DNA of 64,000 nt from Lactobacillus sp. GTDB lineage: Bacteria; Bacillota; Bacilli; Lactobacillales; Lactobacillaceae. The number at the start of each line of letters is the position of its first letter. Within the stretch, counting starts at the first letter, position 1. This document shows positions 15,985 to 24,724 of this stretch, in pieces. The position numbers and the translations under genes were made by a program. Below the pieces are notes generated by a model. That model had not been told where the DNA came from and made no database searches. It saw only the letters and a list, made by a program, of their open reading frames with translations. The DNA lies in the NCBI GenBank assembly GCA_022483245.1, contig JAKVNR010000001.1:1116001-1180000 (forward strand), given 5' to 3'.

Positions 15985-16727
15985 TGATTCATTTAGTAGC
16001 ATTTGCCAATATTTCCGGAAAACAATATGCATATGATTACTGTGCTCCAGATAACGAATATGAAAAAATCATCGCTAAAAAACAAGAAATGATGCAAGAT
16101 GCATCTGATGAATCAAAGAATCTCTTCACTTTTCATTTGATTCCATCTGATGATGCTAGCTTTGAATCTATCCAACAGGCTGATCCTTATTTTGCCAACA
16201 CTCAACTTTGCGAAACTTTCGATGATTTTTTAAGTACCATTAATTCAGAGGGAAAACTTACTTCAAAAGATATAGCAAGTTATCTCTTGCGAAAGTATAA
16301 GTTATTACGCCAGAGACGTTTTGCATTTCATAAAATCTTGTATTATATCTATGCTGATTTTTTAGTAGATCATCATTATCCTTTGTTCACTGCAAATTTT
16401 GTAGCTTTTGAGCAAGGCCCGGTTGAGTATGATATTTATCAATTAGAAAAACAAAATCAGCAAGCTTTACTCGGCGATGCTTCATTAGAGTTAAAGCTTC
16501 AGATGTCACCAAACAGAAAACCAATTATTGAATTAATTGACCAAGATGTACGCAAATATCAGGATTACTTTAATAATGTTTGGATAAACAATCATGGTCA
16601 TGATGCTAACTACAATCCGACTCACCTCAATGGAACGCCTTGGGAGAGAGCGATCGAAAAAGGCAGAAATTCTGTAATTTCGGATGCCGATATTGTTCAA
16701 TATCATGATCTAGAAATCCTGAGTTAA
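15984..16727 (+). CDS. Panacea-domain (DUF4065/SocA-like) putative antitoxin
   Basis: 247 residues. The region from about 93 to 240 fits the Panacea/DUF4065 fold: LTSKDIASYLLRKYK, then FHKILYYIYADFLVDHHYPLF, FVAFEQGPVEYDIYQLEK and a late NGTPWERAIEKG. Panacea proteins neutralise many toxin types, including toxSAS. An unassigned N-terminal domain of about 85 residues precedes it. The ATG overlaps the toxin stop by one base (TAATG), with AGGAGGGG upstream, so translation is tightly coupled. A terminator follows, closing a two-gene operon. Antitoxin role is inferred from family and context. Confidence 0.75.
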   Translation: MIHLVAFANISGKQYAYDYCAPDNEYEKIIAKKQEMMQDASDESKNLFTFHLIPSDDASFESIQQADPYFANTQLCETFDDFLSTINSEGKLTSKDIASYLLRKYKLLRQRRFAFHKILYYIYADFLVDHHYPLFTANFVAFEQGPVEYDIYQLEKQNQQALLGDASLELKLQMSPNRKPIIELIDQDVRKYQDYFNNVWINNHGHDANYNPTHLNGTPWERAIEKGRNSVISDADIVQYHDLEILS

Positions 16728-16740
16728 GCTTAGTTCCACC

Positions 16741-16770
16741 AGCAGCAAGTATAAAAGCTTGCTGCTTTTT
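16741..16770 (+). terminator. Terminator of the toxSAS/Panacea operon
   Basis: AGCAGCAAG / CTTGCTGCT, 9-bp stem, followed by TTTT. Confidence 0.8.
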
Positions 16771-16828
16771 GCTAAAATAAAGAGGTATAAGGAGCAAAAA
16801 CTCTATTAATCAAAGGAGCTTTTATACC

Positions 16829-17701
16829 ATGAAGAAGAAACTATTCGCCGTTTTAGCGGCCCTGTCCCTGGTCTTTACTTTATCGGCCTGCGGGCAATCC
16901 AAATCATCATCCAGCTCAAGCAGCAATGATGCTCGCTATGCGCGCTTGATGAAGCAAGGCAAGCAAGAAGCCCGCGACTATGACTATGATTCAGCTGAAG
17001 AAACTTTCGAGCGGGCTCAAGATGTCAAAAACACTTCTACTGCTCGTGCTTATGCTGAGCAAGCTGACAACATGGCCGAAGCCAAAGACGACATCAAAGA
17101 ATATGAATTTTCTGATGCTAAAGAAGCCTTAGCTGATGCCAAGAATCAAACCAACGGCTACTCAGTCATGACCGACCGGGCTGAAACTTTGCACAGCAAG
17201 ATTTCTACCGTCGTTCGCCGCTTCAAGCGCGACATTAACCCACTCAAGCGTGATGCCGCTGACGCCATTGATGACGGTGACTACCAATCAGCCATTGCTG
17301 ACTACGAAGAAATTCTCGATTTGCCATATATTAATGGCAAATACTACCGGAAGGTCAAAAAGCAGGTTAAGCGGCTCTTGGCTAATGCCCAAGAAAAAGC
17401 TGCTGCTCAAAAGCAAACAACGCAATCAACAACTACGTCATCTTCAAGCAGTGCTAGTTCGGCTCAAGGCGACCCAAGCCAAGGCAACAAGTCAGCCCCT
17501 GCTGGCTACGTTGTTGGCGGTCAAACCGTCTCAATGAGTGCTCGTGGTCAAATCCGCAGCCGTTTAACTGACTTAGGCTACAACCAAGCTCAATTTACTG
17601 ATGACCAAGTGGTTGGCATTTTCAACACCGCTTACAACAACGGTCACCAAAGCCCAGCTGAAATCACTAAAGATGACGTGGCTCAATACCTAGGCCAATA
17701 A
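16829..17701 (+). CDS. Lipoprotein with helical TPR-like region, unknown function
   Basis: 290 residues. Signal peptide with lipobox LSACGQ (Cys about residue 21), so it should be lipid-anchored outside the membrane. A Ser-rich spacer follows, then acidic helical repeats (KQEARDYDYDSAEETFERAQDV; ADNMAEAKDDIKEYEFSDAKEA; DAIDDGDYQSAIADYEEILD) resembling TPR-like pairs. A Ser/Gln/Thr linker (about 195-225) leads to a small C-terminal domain (RGQIRSRLTDLGYNQAQFTDDQVVGI). Known as a conserved lactobacillar lipoprotein type to me only in general terms; no function assigned. AAGGAG precedes the ATG. Confidence 0.8.
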   Translation: MKKKLFAVLAALSLVFTLSACGQSKSSSSSSSNDARYARLMKQGKQEARDYDYDSAEETFERAQDVKNTSTARAYAEQADNMAEAKDDIKEYEFSDAKEALADAKNQTNGYSVMTDRAETLHSKISTVVRRFKRDINPLKRDAADAIDDGDYQSAIADYEEILDLPYINGKYYRKVKKQVKRLLANAQEKAAAQKQTTQSTTTSSSSSASSAQGDPSQGNKSAPAGYVVGGQTVSMSARGQIRSRLTDLGYNQAQFTDDQVVGIFNTAYNNGHQSPAEITKDDVAQYLGQ

Positions 17702-17709
17702 GGTGGCAG

Positions 17710-17738
17710 TTGCTTTTAACCGCTTAAGCACGTACAAT
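17710..17738 (+). promoter_or_regulatory. Putative promoter for the 17782 gene
   Basis: TTGCTT, 17-bp spacer, TACAAT, about 40 bp before the start codon. Confidence 0.5.
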
Positions 17739-17781
17739 AGCTATTGACTTTTATAATTGAAGATAAGGAGTGCGCACAACC

Positions 17782-18201
17782 TTGACTGAAGACGAAAAGA
17801 TGGAAGCTTCAACCGAAGAAAATGACGACATGCAAGTGATCATGCCTGAACCAAACCGGGTTGAAATGCCTAAGCACGAATTTAAAGACGAACCAGACTA
17901 CTTAAGCAACTTCGCTAACTTCTACATTGCCAAGTTTGGCGAAAGCGATTTGGAAATTATTCAGCTCTTTGATACGAGCAAGAATATGATCGACATCAAC
18001 GAATACTTAACCAACAACATTAACTTCACTCGCAAGGAATTGGTTAAGCACGCCCTTGGTGAACACGATTACAACTTCCAAAACCTGCTCGACGAAATGC
18101 AGAAGCAAACTGGTGTTGATCCTGAAGCCTTGAAAACCTATGAAGACTGGGACCACTGGTACGCTGAGCAACGTGGAAAAATTCAGCGGACGCTGTCTTA
18201 A
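17782..18201 (+). CDS. Conserved acidic hypothetical protein
   Basis: The track uses a GTG at 17770 that lies inside the ribosome binding site (AAGGAG). A TTG at 17782 is better placed and gives 139 residues. The protein is acidic and soluble, with no signal peptide or membrane segment; a disordered N-terminal 40 residues precedes a helical region (DYLSNFANFYIAKFGESDLEIIQLFD.. NINFTRKELVKHALGEHDYNFQNLLDEMQ). Not recognised. It is transcribed towards kup, with a terminator in between. Confidence 0.7.
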   Translation: MTEDEKMEASTEENDDMQVIMPEPNRVEMPKHEFKDEPDYLSNFANFYIAKFGESDLEIIQLFDTSKNMIDINEYLTNNINFTRKELVKHALGEHDYNFQNLLDEMQKQTGVDPEALKTYEDWDHWYAEQRGKIQRTLS

Positions 18202-18253
18202 TAAAAAGTACTTGCTTTGCCTGGCTTTTTAGTCAAGAATAGGATTAAAAGGG

Positions 18254-18278
18254 GAATGTCAAATGGCATTCTTTTTTT
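18254..18278 (+). terminator. Terminator upstream of kup
   Basis: GAATGTC AAAT GGCATTC (7-bp stem, one G-T pair) followed by seven T. Confidence 0.7.
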
Positions 18279-18312
18279 ATTAGCTTTGGCGACAAGCTGG
18301 AGGAATGAATAG

Positions 18313-20355
18313 ATGGATTAAAAGAAATTCAATCGCCTGAGTGCGGCTGGGTTATTGATTACGATCGGGATTGTGTACGGCGATATTGGTACCAGTCCCC
18401 TTTATGTAATGAAATCAATCCTGGCTGGCAACGGCGGGATTGGCAACGTTAACCGCGATTTCGTACTAGGGGCAATTTCCCTAGTGCTGTGGACGGTGAC
18501 TTTATTGACCACCATTCAAACTGTGGTCATCGCGTTAAAAGCAACTAACCACGGTGAAGGTGGCCTCTTTGCCCTTTATGCTTTAATTAGAAAGCGGGCC
18601 AAGTGGCTGGTGATCCCGGCCCTAGTCGGTGGGGCAGCAATTTTGGCTGACGGGACGTTAACCCCAGCCGTAACTGTAACCACCTCAATTGAAGGTTTGA
18701 AGGGCATGAAGTTCGGCAGCGGCAATATTCCGGTGTCGAACCAGACCCAAGTTATCATCATTACGGTGACGATTTTGCTGCTGCTGTTTTTAATCCAGCG
18801 CAGCGGGACTAGCGTAATTGGTAAGGCCTTTGGCCCAATCATGTTCGTCTGGTTCACCTTCTTAGGTGTCATTGGCGTGATTAACATGTCTGGCGACTGG
18901 TCAATTTTAGCAGCGATCAACCCTTACTATGCAATCAAGCTGCTCTTTAGCCCTGACAATAAAGCCGGGATCTTTATTTTGGGATCAGTCTTCCTAGCGA
19001 CAACTGGTGCCGAGGCCCTGTACTCTGATGTCGGCCACGTCGGCAAGAGCAATATTTTAGGATCTTGGCCATACGTCTTTATTTGCCTGGCTTTGAACTA
19101 CTTCGGTCAAGGCGTCTGGATCCTAAACCACCCGCACTACCAAGCAACAAGCGGCGAATTAAACCCATTCTTTACGATGATTCCTGCCAACTGGCGTTTA
19201 TTTGGGATCATTTTAGCAACAATCGCAGCCGTTATTGCTTCGCAGGCTTTAATTACTGGTTCCTTTACTCTGGTATCCGAAGCCATTCAGTTGAAGTTCT
19301 TGCCGCGGATGCGGATCGTCTTCCCATCAAATCAACAAGGGCAGATTTATATCCCATCTGTTAACAAGATGATCTGTGTGGCTACGATCGGTATCGTGCT
19401 CTTCTTCCAGACTTCTGGCAACATGGAAGCAGCTTATGGTTTGTCCATTACGATTTCCATGCTGGCTACGACTTTGATGCTGTTTGAATGGCTGCGCGAA
19501 AAAGGCGTCAACATGCTGTGGAGCGGTTTGTTCTTAATCGTCTTTGGCGTCATCAACGTGATCTTCTTCCTGTCCTGCATGTCCAAGTTCACCCGTGGCG
19601 GCTGGGTATCACTCTTGATCGCTGGCCTGATCGGCGCAGTTATGTACATCTGGTACTTTGGGAACAAGGTCCGCGACAAACGGGAAAACAAGAATTCTTA
19701 TGTCAGCCTGCCAGATTATGTCGACTTGCTGACTGAATTAAGTCACGATTCTGACTACCCAACTTATGCAACTAACTTAGTTTTCATGGCCAAAGTTAAG
19801 TATGACCGCTTCATTAAGCGCGAAATCATGTATTCGATTTTGGATAAACGGCCAAAACGGGCACATGCTTACTGGTTCGTGACAGTTAATATTACTGACG
19901 ATCCATTTACCGCTGAATACGCCATCAACACCTTTGGCACTAAGAACGTCATCAACATTCAGTTGTTCTTGGGCTTCAAGCAGCAGCAACGAGTTAACGT
20001 TTACCTGCGGCAGATCGTCCATGATTTGATTAAAGATGGCACGATTGAATCATAGCCGCAGAAGTACACGACAACACCAGGACGTGATGTCGGCGACTTC
20101 TCCTTCGTTATCGTGCAAGACGTCATCAGCCCTGAAACTGAATTGACTAGCTACGAAAGCTTTATTATTAAAGCGCGGGTTTGGTTGCAAAATATGTCAT
20201 CCAACCCTGCTTCTTGTTTTGGCTTGGACTTCTCTAACACCGTAATTGAACGGGTACCATTGATCTTAGGATCGCATAAGCCGTTCTACATCAACCGCAT
20301 TCCGGCTGATAAATATCGGAAGATCAAAGAGAAGAACGACCAACAACATATGTAA
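18313..20355 (+). pseudogene. kup: Kup-type potassium uptake permease with two nonsense codons
   Basis: Low-affinity K+:H+ symporter. From the ATG at 18313 (GGAGG upstream) the frame reads MD-stop-KKFNRLSAAGLLITIGIVYGDIGTSPLYV, a typical Kup N terminus, with TAA as codon 3 where AAA would give a normal Lys. The frame stays open for some 575 codons, through about 12 membrane helices, then meets TAG at 20053 in the cytoplasmic tail (GTIES-stop-PQKYTTTPGRDVG) and continues unchanged to 20355. There is no frameshift. Total length, 681 codons, is normal for the family. An internal restart near 18352 is conceivable but lacks a ribosome binding site. Both changes are single substitutions, so decay is recent or there is a sequencing problem. 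Confidence 0.88.
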
Positions 20356-20359
20356 ATTA

Positions 20360-20393
20360 AAAGGCTTAATCACAAACGTGGTTAAGCCTTTTT
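20360..20393 (+). terminator. Terminator after kup
   Basis: AAAGGCTTAATCAC / GTGGTTAAGCCTTT, 14-bp stem with one G-T pair, then T-run. Confidence 0.85.
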
Positions 20394-20452
20394 GCATACG
20401 TAAATTTAATAGTGTTGTCGAATTTTATACTTTTTTATACTTTTTCTCCATC

Positions 20453-20480
20453 AAAAAAGACCCAGTCAGACGACTGAGCC
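20453..20480 (-). terminator. Terminator after the 90-aa hypothetical gene
   Basis: On the minus strand GGCTCAGTC / GACTGGGTC with a GTCT loop, followed by TTTTTT. Confidence 0.75.
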
Positions 20481-20503
20481 TTTTCGTTTGCAGCAATTTT
20501 TAG

Positions 20504-20776
20504 CTACTCGCCAGCTTTAGCTTTTGCAGCACTGAAGATCTCTTCTCCATTTCGCTTAAGTACTTCCTCCGCGCGTTCAAGCTGATGAACGCTCAGACCA
20601 GAATTTGACAGCAGCTGGTAGTCAGGCAGAGAGAACTGCGCTTCTGTGAAGCCATGCACAGTTGGATGCTTGAAAGATACAATTACCTTCGAGCCACCTG
20701 GCATCGAACTATCAGGAATCAATTCACTATAAGTAATATTTACATGCCCCGGAAACGCGGCATAGGGATTAGACAC
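20504..20776 (-). CDS. Hypothetical protein, 90 residues
   Basis: The track start (20827) gives an unlikely N terminus. A GTG at 20776-20774 has a perfect AGGAGG 5 bases upstream and yields MSNPYAAFPGHVNITYSELI. It has a beta-rich first half (KVIVSFKHPTVHGFTEAQFSLPDYQLLS) and a helical, Ala/Lys-rich C terminus. No signal peptide or known motif. Not recognised. Confidence 0.65.
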   Translation of the reverse strand: MSNPYAAFPGHVNITYSELIPDSSMPGGSKVIVSFKHPTVHGFTEAQFSLPDYQLLSNSGLSVHQLERAEEVLKRNGEEIFSAAKAKAGE

Positions 20777-20856
20777 AATATCCTCCTCAATAATTCTATA
20801 AAAAATTGCTTGTAAAAAAATTAACAATTAACGATTATATTATAACAAATTATAAC

Positions 20857-20889
20857 AAAAAAGGCGTCTCACAAGGAGACGTCTTTTTT
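20857..20889 (-). terminator. Terminator after pckA
   Basis: GACGTCTCC TTGT GAGACGCC-type hairpin with T-runs on both sides. Confidence 0.85.
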
Positions 20890-20914
20890 AATTGTTAGTC
20901 GTTAAACTAATAAA

Positions 20915-22573
20915 TTAGCTTAATTCCTTAACAATGTTTTGCAAAGTTTGCTTTGCTTCTGGTTGGATAGTTTGGGTTGGGTGTTCCTTGTCGTAAGTGT
21001 TCAACCAGTTCAGACGGTCAGTCATACGAGCAACTAAAGTTTCTTGGTAGTTCTTGTCGTCTAACTTAACTTCGTAACCCTTGATTGGCAAGTATGAAAC
21101 GCCCTTGAAGTTGCCGAATGGCTTCCAGTCACTGTCAGTGATAGTGCCGTTAGCTAATTCTTCAACGATTTGCTTAGTGATTTCCTTAGGAATGTCTTGA
21201 CCCATGAATGCGTCAGTGTTCAGAACGTAGCAGCCTGCACCACGTTTTTCGAACAATTCCTTAAAGTCAGCGTAGTCTTCTGGAAGTGGGAAGGCACGGA
21301 ATGGGTCAGCAAATGGTTCGATAACCAGGGTGTTCATGTCAAAGCCTTCTGGCAAGTTTTCAGCTGAAGTACGCTTAGTAGCCAGAGTCAAGCCCATAGT
21401 AGTAGCCAGAACTGGGTCATCGATCTTCAATACTGGAGGTAATGAACCATCCTTCATGATCCAGAACAGAGCTGAAATAGGGGTCTTTTCGTAGTCAACA
21501 CGGTGTGCTGAAGTGTAACGGGTCTTGATAACACGACCGTTGTTGTTACGCAAGTCTTCGGTTACCAGAACCTTCTTGCCTTCGTTGTTCAGAGTTACAG
21601 CACAGTTCATAACTGTAGTGTAGTACTTGGTCTCGTGGTGACCTGCTGGGTAGTCGTGGGTCTTGTCGAAGTATGATGGTTCCAAAGCAACTGATGAACC
21701 GTCAACACGTGAAATGATAAATGCGTCATCGTGTAAAACAGTGATGTCGTATTTGCCATCGTACATTTCGTGAGTCAAAGTTGACTTACCTGAACCTGAC
21801 AAGCCGTAGAATGCGAAGGTCTTGTCTTCTTTGTCAGTGAAGTGGAATGACTTTTCACCACCGTGGCAAGCTGCGTAGCCGTTACGGTGAGCAAGAGCCC
21901 AAGCTAAAGTCAAAGTACCCTTCTTCAATTCACCGAAGTAACGCAGTGAGAAGACAGCAGCACAGTTATGTGCAGCGTCAAATACAGCGAAGCCTTCTGG
22001 GTGATCGTCGTCCTTAACGTTAGGGTCTAAGTAGAAGTAAATGTCGCTTTCGTTGTAGTGCTTTGACTTAGCGTACATCTTCTTAGCTTCTTCATCGAAG
22101 AATTGGAAGTTCAAGATGTATGACAACATGTTGAAGGCGTAGTTAGTAGGCATCATAATGTGAGCCTTAACAGTAAAGGTTGGGTCCAAACCAACTAATA
22201 CAGTAGCCTTCAAGAATTGTTCGTCATGACCCTTGAAGATGTCTTCACGAAGGTTGCCAGCTAATGCTTCTGCATCTTCGTTAGGATCATCAGTAAAGTG
22301 ACGAGCTGAAGCAGTACGGCCTAAAATCTTACCGTGGTTGTATACTAATTGCTTAGCATCTTCTGGCAGGCCTAATTCCTTAGTGTGCAGAATTGGCAAA
22401 TCAGTCTTAATAACGCCTGATTGCTTTTCAGCTAAGTAGTAAGCTTCAGCAACACTAGTAATTTCGTGAACGTTGTTGCCGTAGAAAGCACTTTCAATCG
22501 TTGCACGAACCCGGCTAAATTGCGGGTTGTTCTTTCTTAATTCATCGTCTGAATAAGTTCCTTGTGTACTCAT
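20915..22573 (-). CDS. pckA: Phosphoenolpyruvate carboxykinase (ATP)
   Basis: 552 residues, the usual length for ATP-PEPCK. It interconverts oxaloacetate + ATP with PEP + CO2 + ADP in the cytosol. The P-loop GLSGSGKSTLTHE is followed by HDDAFII (metal-binding Asp), and the family blocks FDKTHDYPAGHHETKYYTTVMNCAVTL and RFTSAHRVDYEKTP-like are present. AGGAGGGAAATTA precedes the ATG. Monocistronic, with its own promoter and terminator. In fermentative lactobacilli it may run in the PEP-carboxylating, ATP-forming direction to link malate/citrate metabolism, which is inference. Confidence 0.94.
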   Translation of the reverse strand: MSTQGTYSDDELRKNNPQFSRVRATIESAFYGNNVHEITSVAEAYYLAEKQSGVIKTDLPILHTKELGLPEDAKQLVYNHGKILGRTASARHFTDDPNEDAEALAGNLREDIFKGHDEQFLKATVLVGLDPTFTVKAHIMMPTNYAFNMLSYILNFQFFDEEAKKMYAKSKHYNESDIYFYLDPNVKDDDHPEGFAVFDAAHNCAAVFSLRYFGELKKGTLTLAWALAHRNGYAACHGGEKSFHFTDKEDKTFAFYGLSGSGKSTLTHEMYDGKYDITVLHDDAFIISRVDGSSVALEPSYFDKTHDYPAGHHETKYYTTVMNCAVTLNNEGKKVLVTEDLRNNNGRVIKTRYTSAHRVDYEKTPISALFWIMKDGSLPPVLKIDDPVLATTMGLTLATKRTSAENLPEGFDMNTLVIEPFADPFRAFPLPEDYADFKELFEKRGAGCYVLNTDAFMGQDIPKEITKQIVEELANGTITDSDWKPFGNFKGVSYLPIKGYEVKLDDKNYQETLVARMTDRLNWLNTYDKEHPTQTIQPEAKQTLQNIVKELS

Positions 22574-22623
22574 TAATTTCCCTCCTAGGAAACACGAAAA
22601 AAATAATTCTCGCTTACGTGTAA

Positions 22624-22652
22624 ATCATATCACAAGCGCCAAAAGTTAACAA
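22624..22652 (-). promoter_or_regulatory. pckA promoter
   Basis: -35 TTGTTA, 17-bp spacer, -10 TATGAT with an extended TGA element directly before it. Confidence 0.7.
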
Positions 22653-22663
22653 TCTAAAAGCAC

Positions 22664-22700
22664 AAAAAGACCGGACGCTCGCAAGTGAACTTCCGGTCTT
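22664..22700 (-). terminator. Terminator after pepO
   Basis: AAGACCGGA ... TCCGGTCTTTTT on the minus strand, 9-bp stem with a 16-nt loop. Confidence 0.75.
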
Positions 22701-22715
22701 AATTCGATTTCAGTT

Positions 22716-24674
22716 TTACCAGATTTTTACTCGGTCAGTTGGGTCTAAATACATCCCATCGCCTGGTTTAACGTCAAAAGCTTCATAGAAGTCATCTTGA
22801 CATTGCGACTGCACATTTGCCCGCAGTGGGCCAGGTGCGTGGACATCAACAGCCAGCAAAGTCGTCATTAACTCTGGCGACATCTTGTCTGCCCACACTC
22901 GCGCAAAGTTAGTAAACAGTTCCTTTAAATTACAATCTGCTTCACCCTTGCAGGCTTCAACTGCGGCAGTCAACCCGCCTTGGTCGGCAATATTTTCAGA
23001 GACAATTTGTTTGCCATTTAACTTGCCTGTACCATAAGTCAGACCATCAAATAAGGCAATTTCTTCTTTAGTTCGATCTTCGAACTCCATAAAGTCAGCC
23101 TTGGTCCACCAATTCTTCATATTGCCGAATTCGTCAAATTTCGCCCCATTATTGTCAAAAGCATGCGAAATTTCATGAGCAATCACCGTCCCAATACCGC
23201 CGTAGTTAGCACTACGTGACTGGTGAACATCATAGAACGGCTTTTGCAAGATGGCAGCTGGGAAAGTCAAATCATTGCGGGCTGGATCATAGCAAGCATT
23301 GACCAAGTTGCCTGGCATAGCCCATAAAGTCCGGTCGACTTCCCGATGCAGCTGCTCCAAATTGTAGTTAACAGCAACCGCCGCTGCTGCCCGTTCATTT
23401 GAATACAAACTGCCACCTGCACTAGCTGGCACAATCTGGAAGCGGTTATAAATTTCTTCAATTTTGTCTGGATAGCCAATCTTTAAGACTAAAGCCTTCA
23501 GTTTGACAATGGCATGCTCAATCGTATCTTTCGACAGCCAATTGTTGTTAGCTAGCCGCTGTTCATAGACCGTCAGCATCCGCTTGATCATGTCTTCAAC
23601 GTCTTTTTTAGCGGCTTCACCGAAGTATTTTTGACCATAGTACACGCCGACAACTTCAGAGAACATCCCGTTAGCCAAATGATAAGCTTGCTTAGTCTGT
23701 GAAGTTAGTTCCTTTTGACCAGTCAATGCTTGGCTAAATGGAAAAGCAGCTTCCCGGAATTCTTGCGACAAGTAGCTGGCTGCGCCGTTAATGTACTTCA
23801 CCAGCAGCCAAGCCTTGATCTTCGGAAATTCTGGTTCACTCAGCAATTTATTGGCATGCTTCAAGTAGCCTGGGTCCTGCACGATAATTCGGTCAGGCAG
23901 TTCGCCAAAGAGTTCCTGCAAGAAGTAATCAGCTTTGAAGTCCGCAAATTGCTTAACAAAGTCTGACGTCTTCATCGGGTTGTAGCTAGCTGGGTAGTCA
24001 GCCCATTCTTCGTTAGACTTAACTACCGCTGCTACTTCAGCATCGTAAGCCATGCCCACTGTTGTAATTTGCCGAGCAACATCCAGGGTAAAGCCAGCCA
24101 TCGTCAATAGTTTAACGGTTTGCTGCTTTAAAATTTCCTGCAGGTGGTCACCAGTTTTGGTCCCATATTGAGTTTTATCAGGCAGGAAAATATCTGGGCC
24201 TGAAGTTTGCAGGACGTTAATTTTGGTGTTTTTCATATCAGCATCAACACTGAATGAAATTGGCAAAGTAAACCCAGCCTTAAACAAATCAGCAGCCTTC
24301 AAGTTAAAGTCGCTCATGTCGCGCAGGCTGCGGAGCAAATTCAGGTCAGCCCTGATTGGATCTGCACCGTCAGCGTTACGTTTATCAAAGTCGCCAGCTA
24401 ATTTATACAGAGCAACGGCCTTGTCAAAATTAGGTACATCTGGCAACTCTTGTTTGCCGCTGGCAAAATCTGCAAAATCGTCCAGCATGTGCTTTTCAAC
24501 GGCTAAGCTGATCTCATCAAAACTACCCGTGCTTGGCCGGTCAGCAGGAATTTTCGCCTGCTTAATCCAGGCAGAATTCACCGCCAGGTATAAATTATCC
24601 TGCGGACGGATATTATCAGCTGGTTTAGTAATATCGCCAGCCCCGCCGCGAATTGTTTGCATTTTATTCAACAT
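22716..24674 (-). CDS. pepO: M13-family neutral endopeptidase (PepO)
   Basis: 652 residues, the usual length for the M13 (neprilysin-like) zinc endopeptidases. The zinc motif is VIAHEISHAFDNNGAKFD, the second Glu ligand lies in ENIADQGGL, and the C terminus has the NVQSQCQDDFYEAFDVKPGDGMYL block. No signal peptide, so it acts in the cytosol on medium-size oligopeptides taken up during growth on protein, typical of lactobacilli. AAGGATGG precedes the ATG. Downstream of the MFS gene on the same strand. Confidence 0.93.
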   Translation of the reverse strand: MLNKMQTIRGGAGDITKPADNIRPQDNLYLAVNSAWIKQAKIPADRPSTGSFDEISLAVEKHMLDDFADFASGKQELPDVPNFDKAVALYKLAGDFDKRNADGADPIRADLNLLRSLRDMSDFNLKAADLFKAGFTLPISFSVDADMKNTKINVLQTSGPDIFLPDKTQYGTKTGDHLQEILKQQTVKLLTMAGFTLDVARQITTVGMAYDAEVAAVVKSNEEWADYPASYNPMKTSDFVKQFADFKADYFLQELFGELPDRIIVQDPGYLKHANKLLSEPEFPKIKAWLLVKYINGAASYLSQEFREAAFPFSQALTGQKELTSQTKQAYHLANGMFSEVVGVYYGQKYFGEAAKKDVEDMIKRMLTVYEQRLANNNWLSKDTIEHAIVKLKALVLKIGYPDKIEEIYNRFQIVPASAGGSLYSNERAAAAVAVNYNLEQLHREVDRTLWAMPGNLVNACYDPARNDLTFPAAILQKPFYDVHQSRSANYGGIGTVIAHEISHAFDNNGAKFDEFGNMKNWWTKADFMEFEDRTKEEIALFDGLTYGTGKLNGKQIVSENIADQGGLTAAVEACKGEADCNLKELFTNFARVWADKMSPELMTTLLAVDVHAPGPLRANVQSQCQDDFYEAFDVKPGDGMYLDPTDRVKIW

Positions 24675-24724
24675 TTGTTTCCATCCTTCTATCTAAAAGC
24701 GCTTACATTCATTATATGATTAGC

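Noticed and set aside
18355-20055. Functional Kup restarted at 18355
   Set aside because: The alternative start is inside the first membrane helix and lacks a ribosome binding site; a second stop also removes the C-terminal domain, so a pseudogene is the simpler call.
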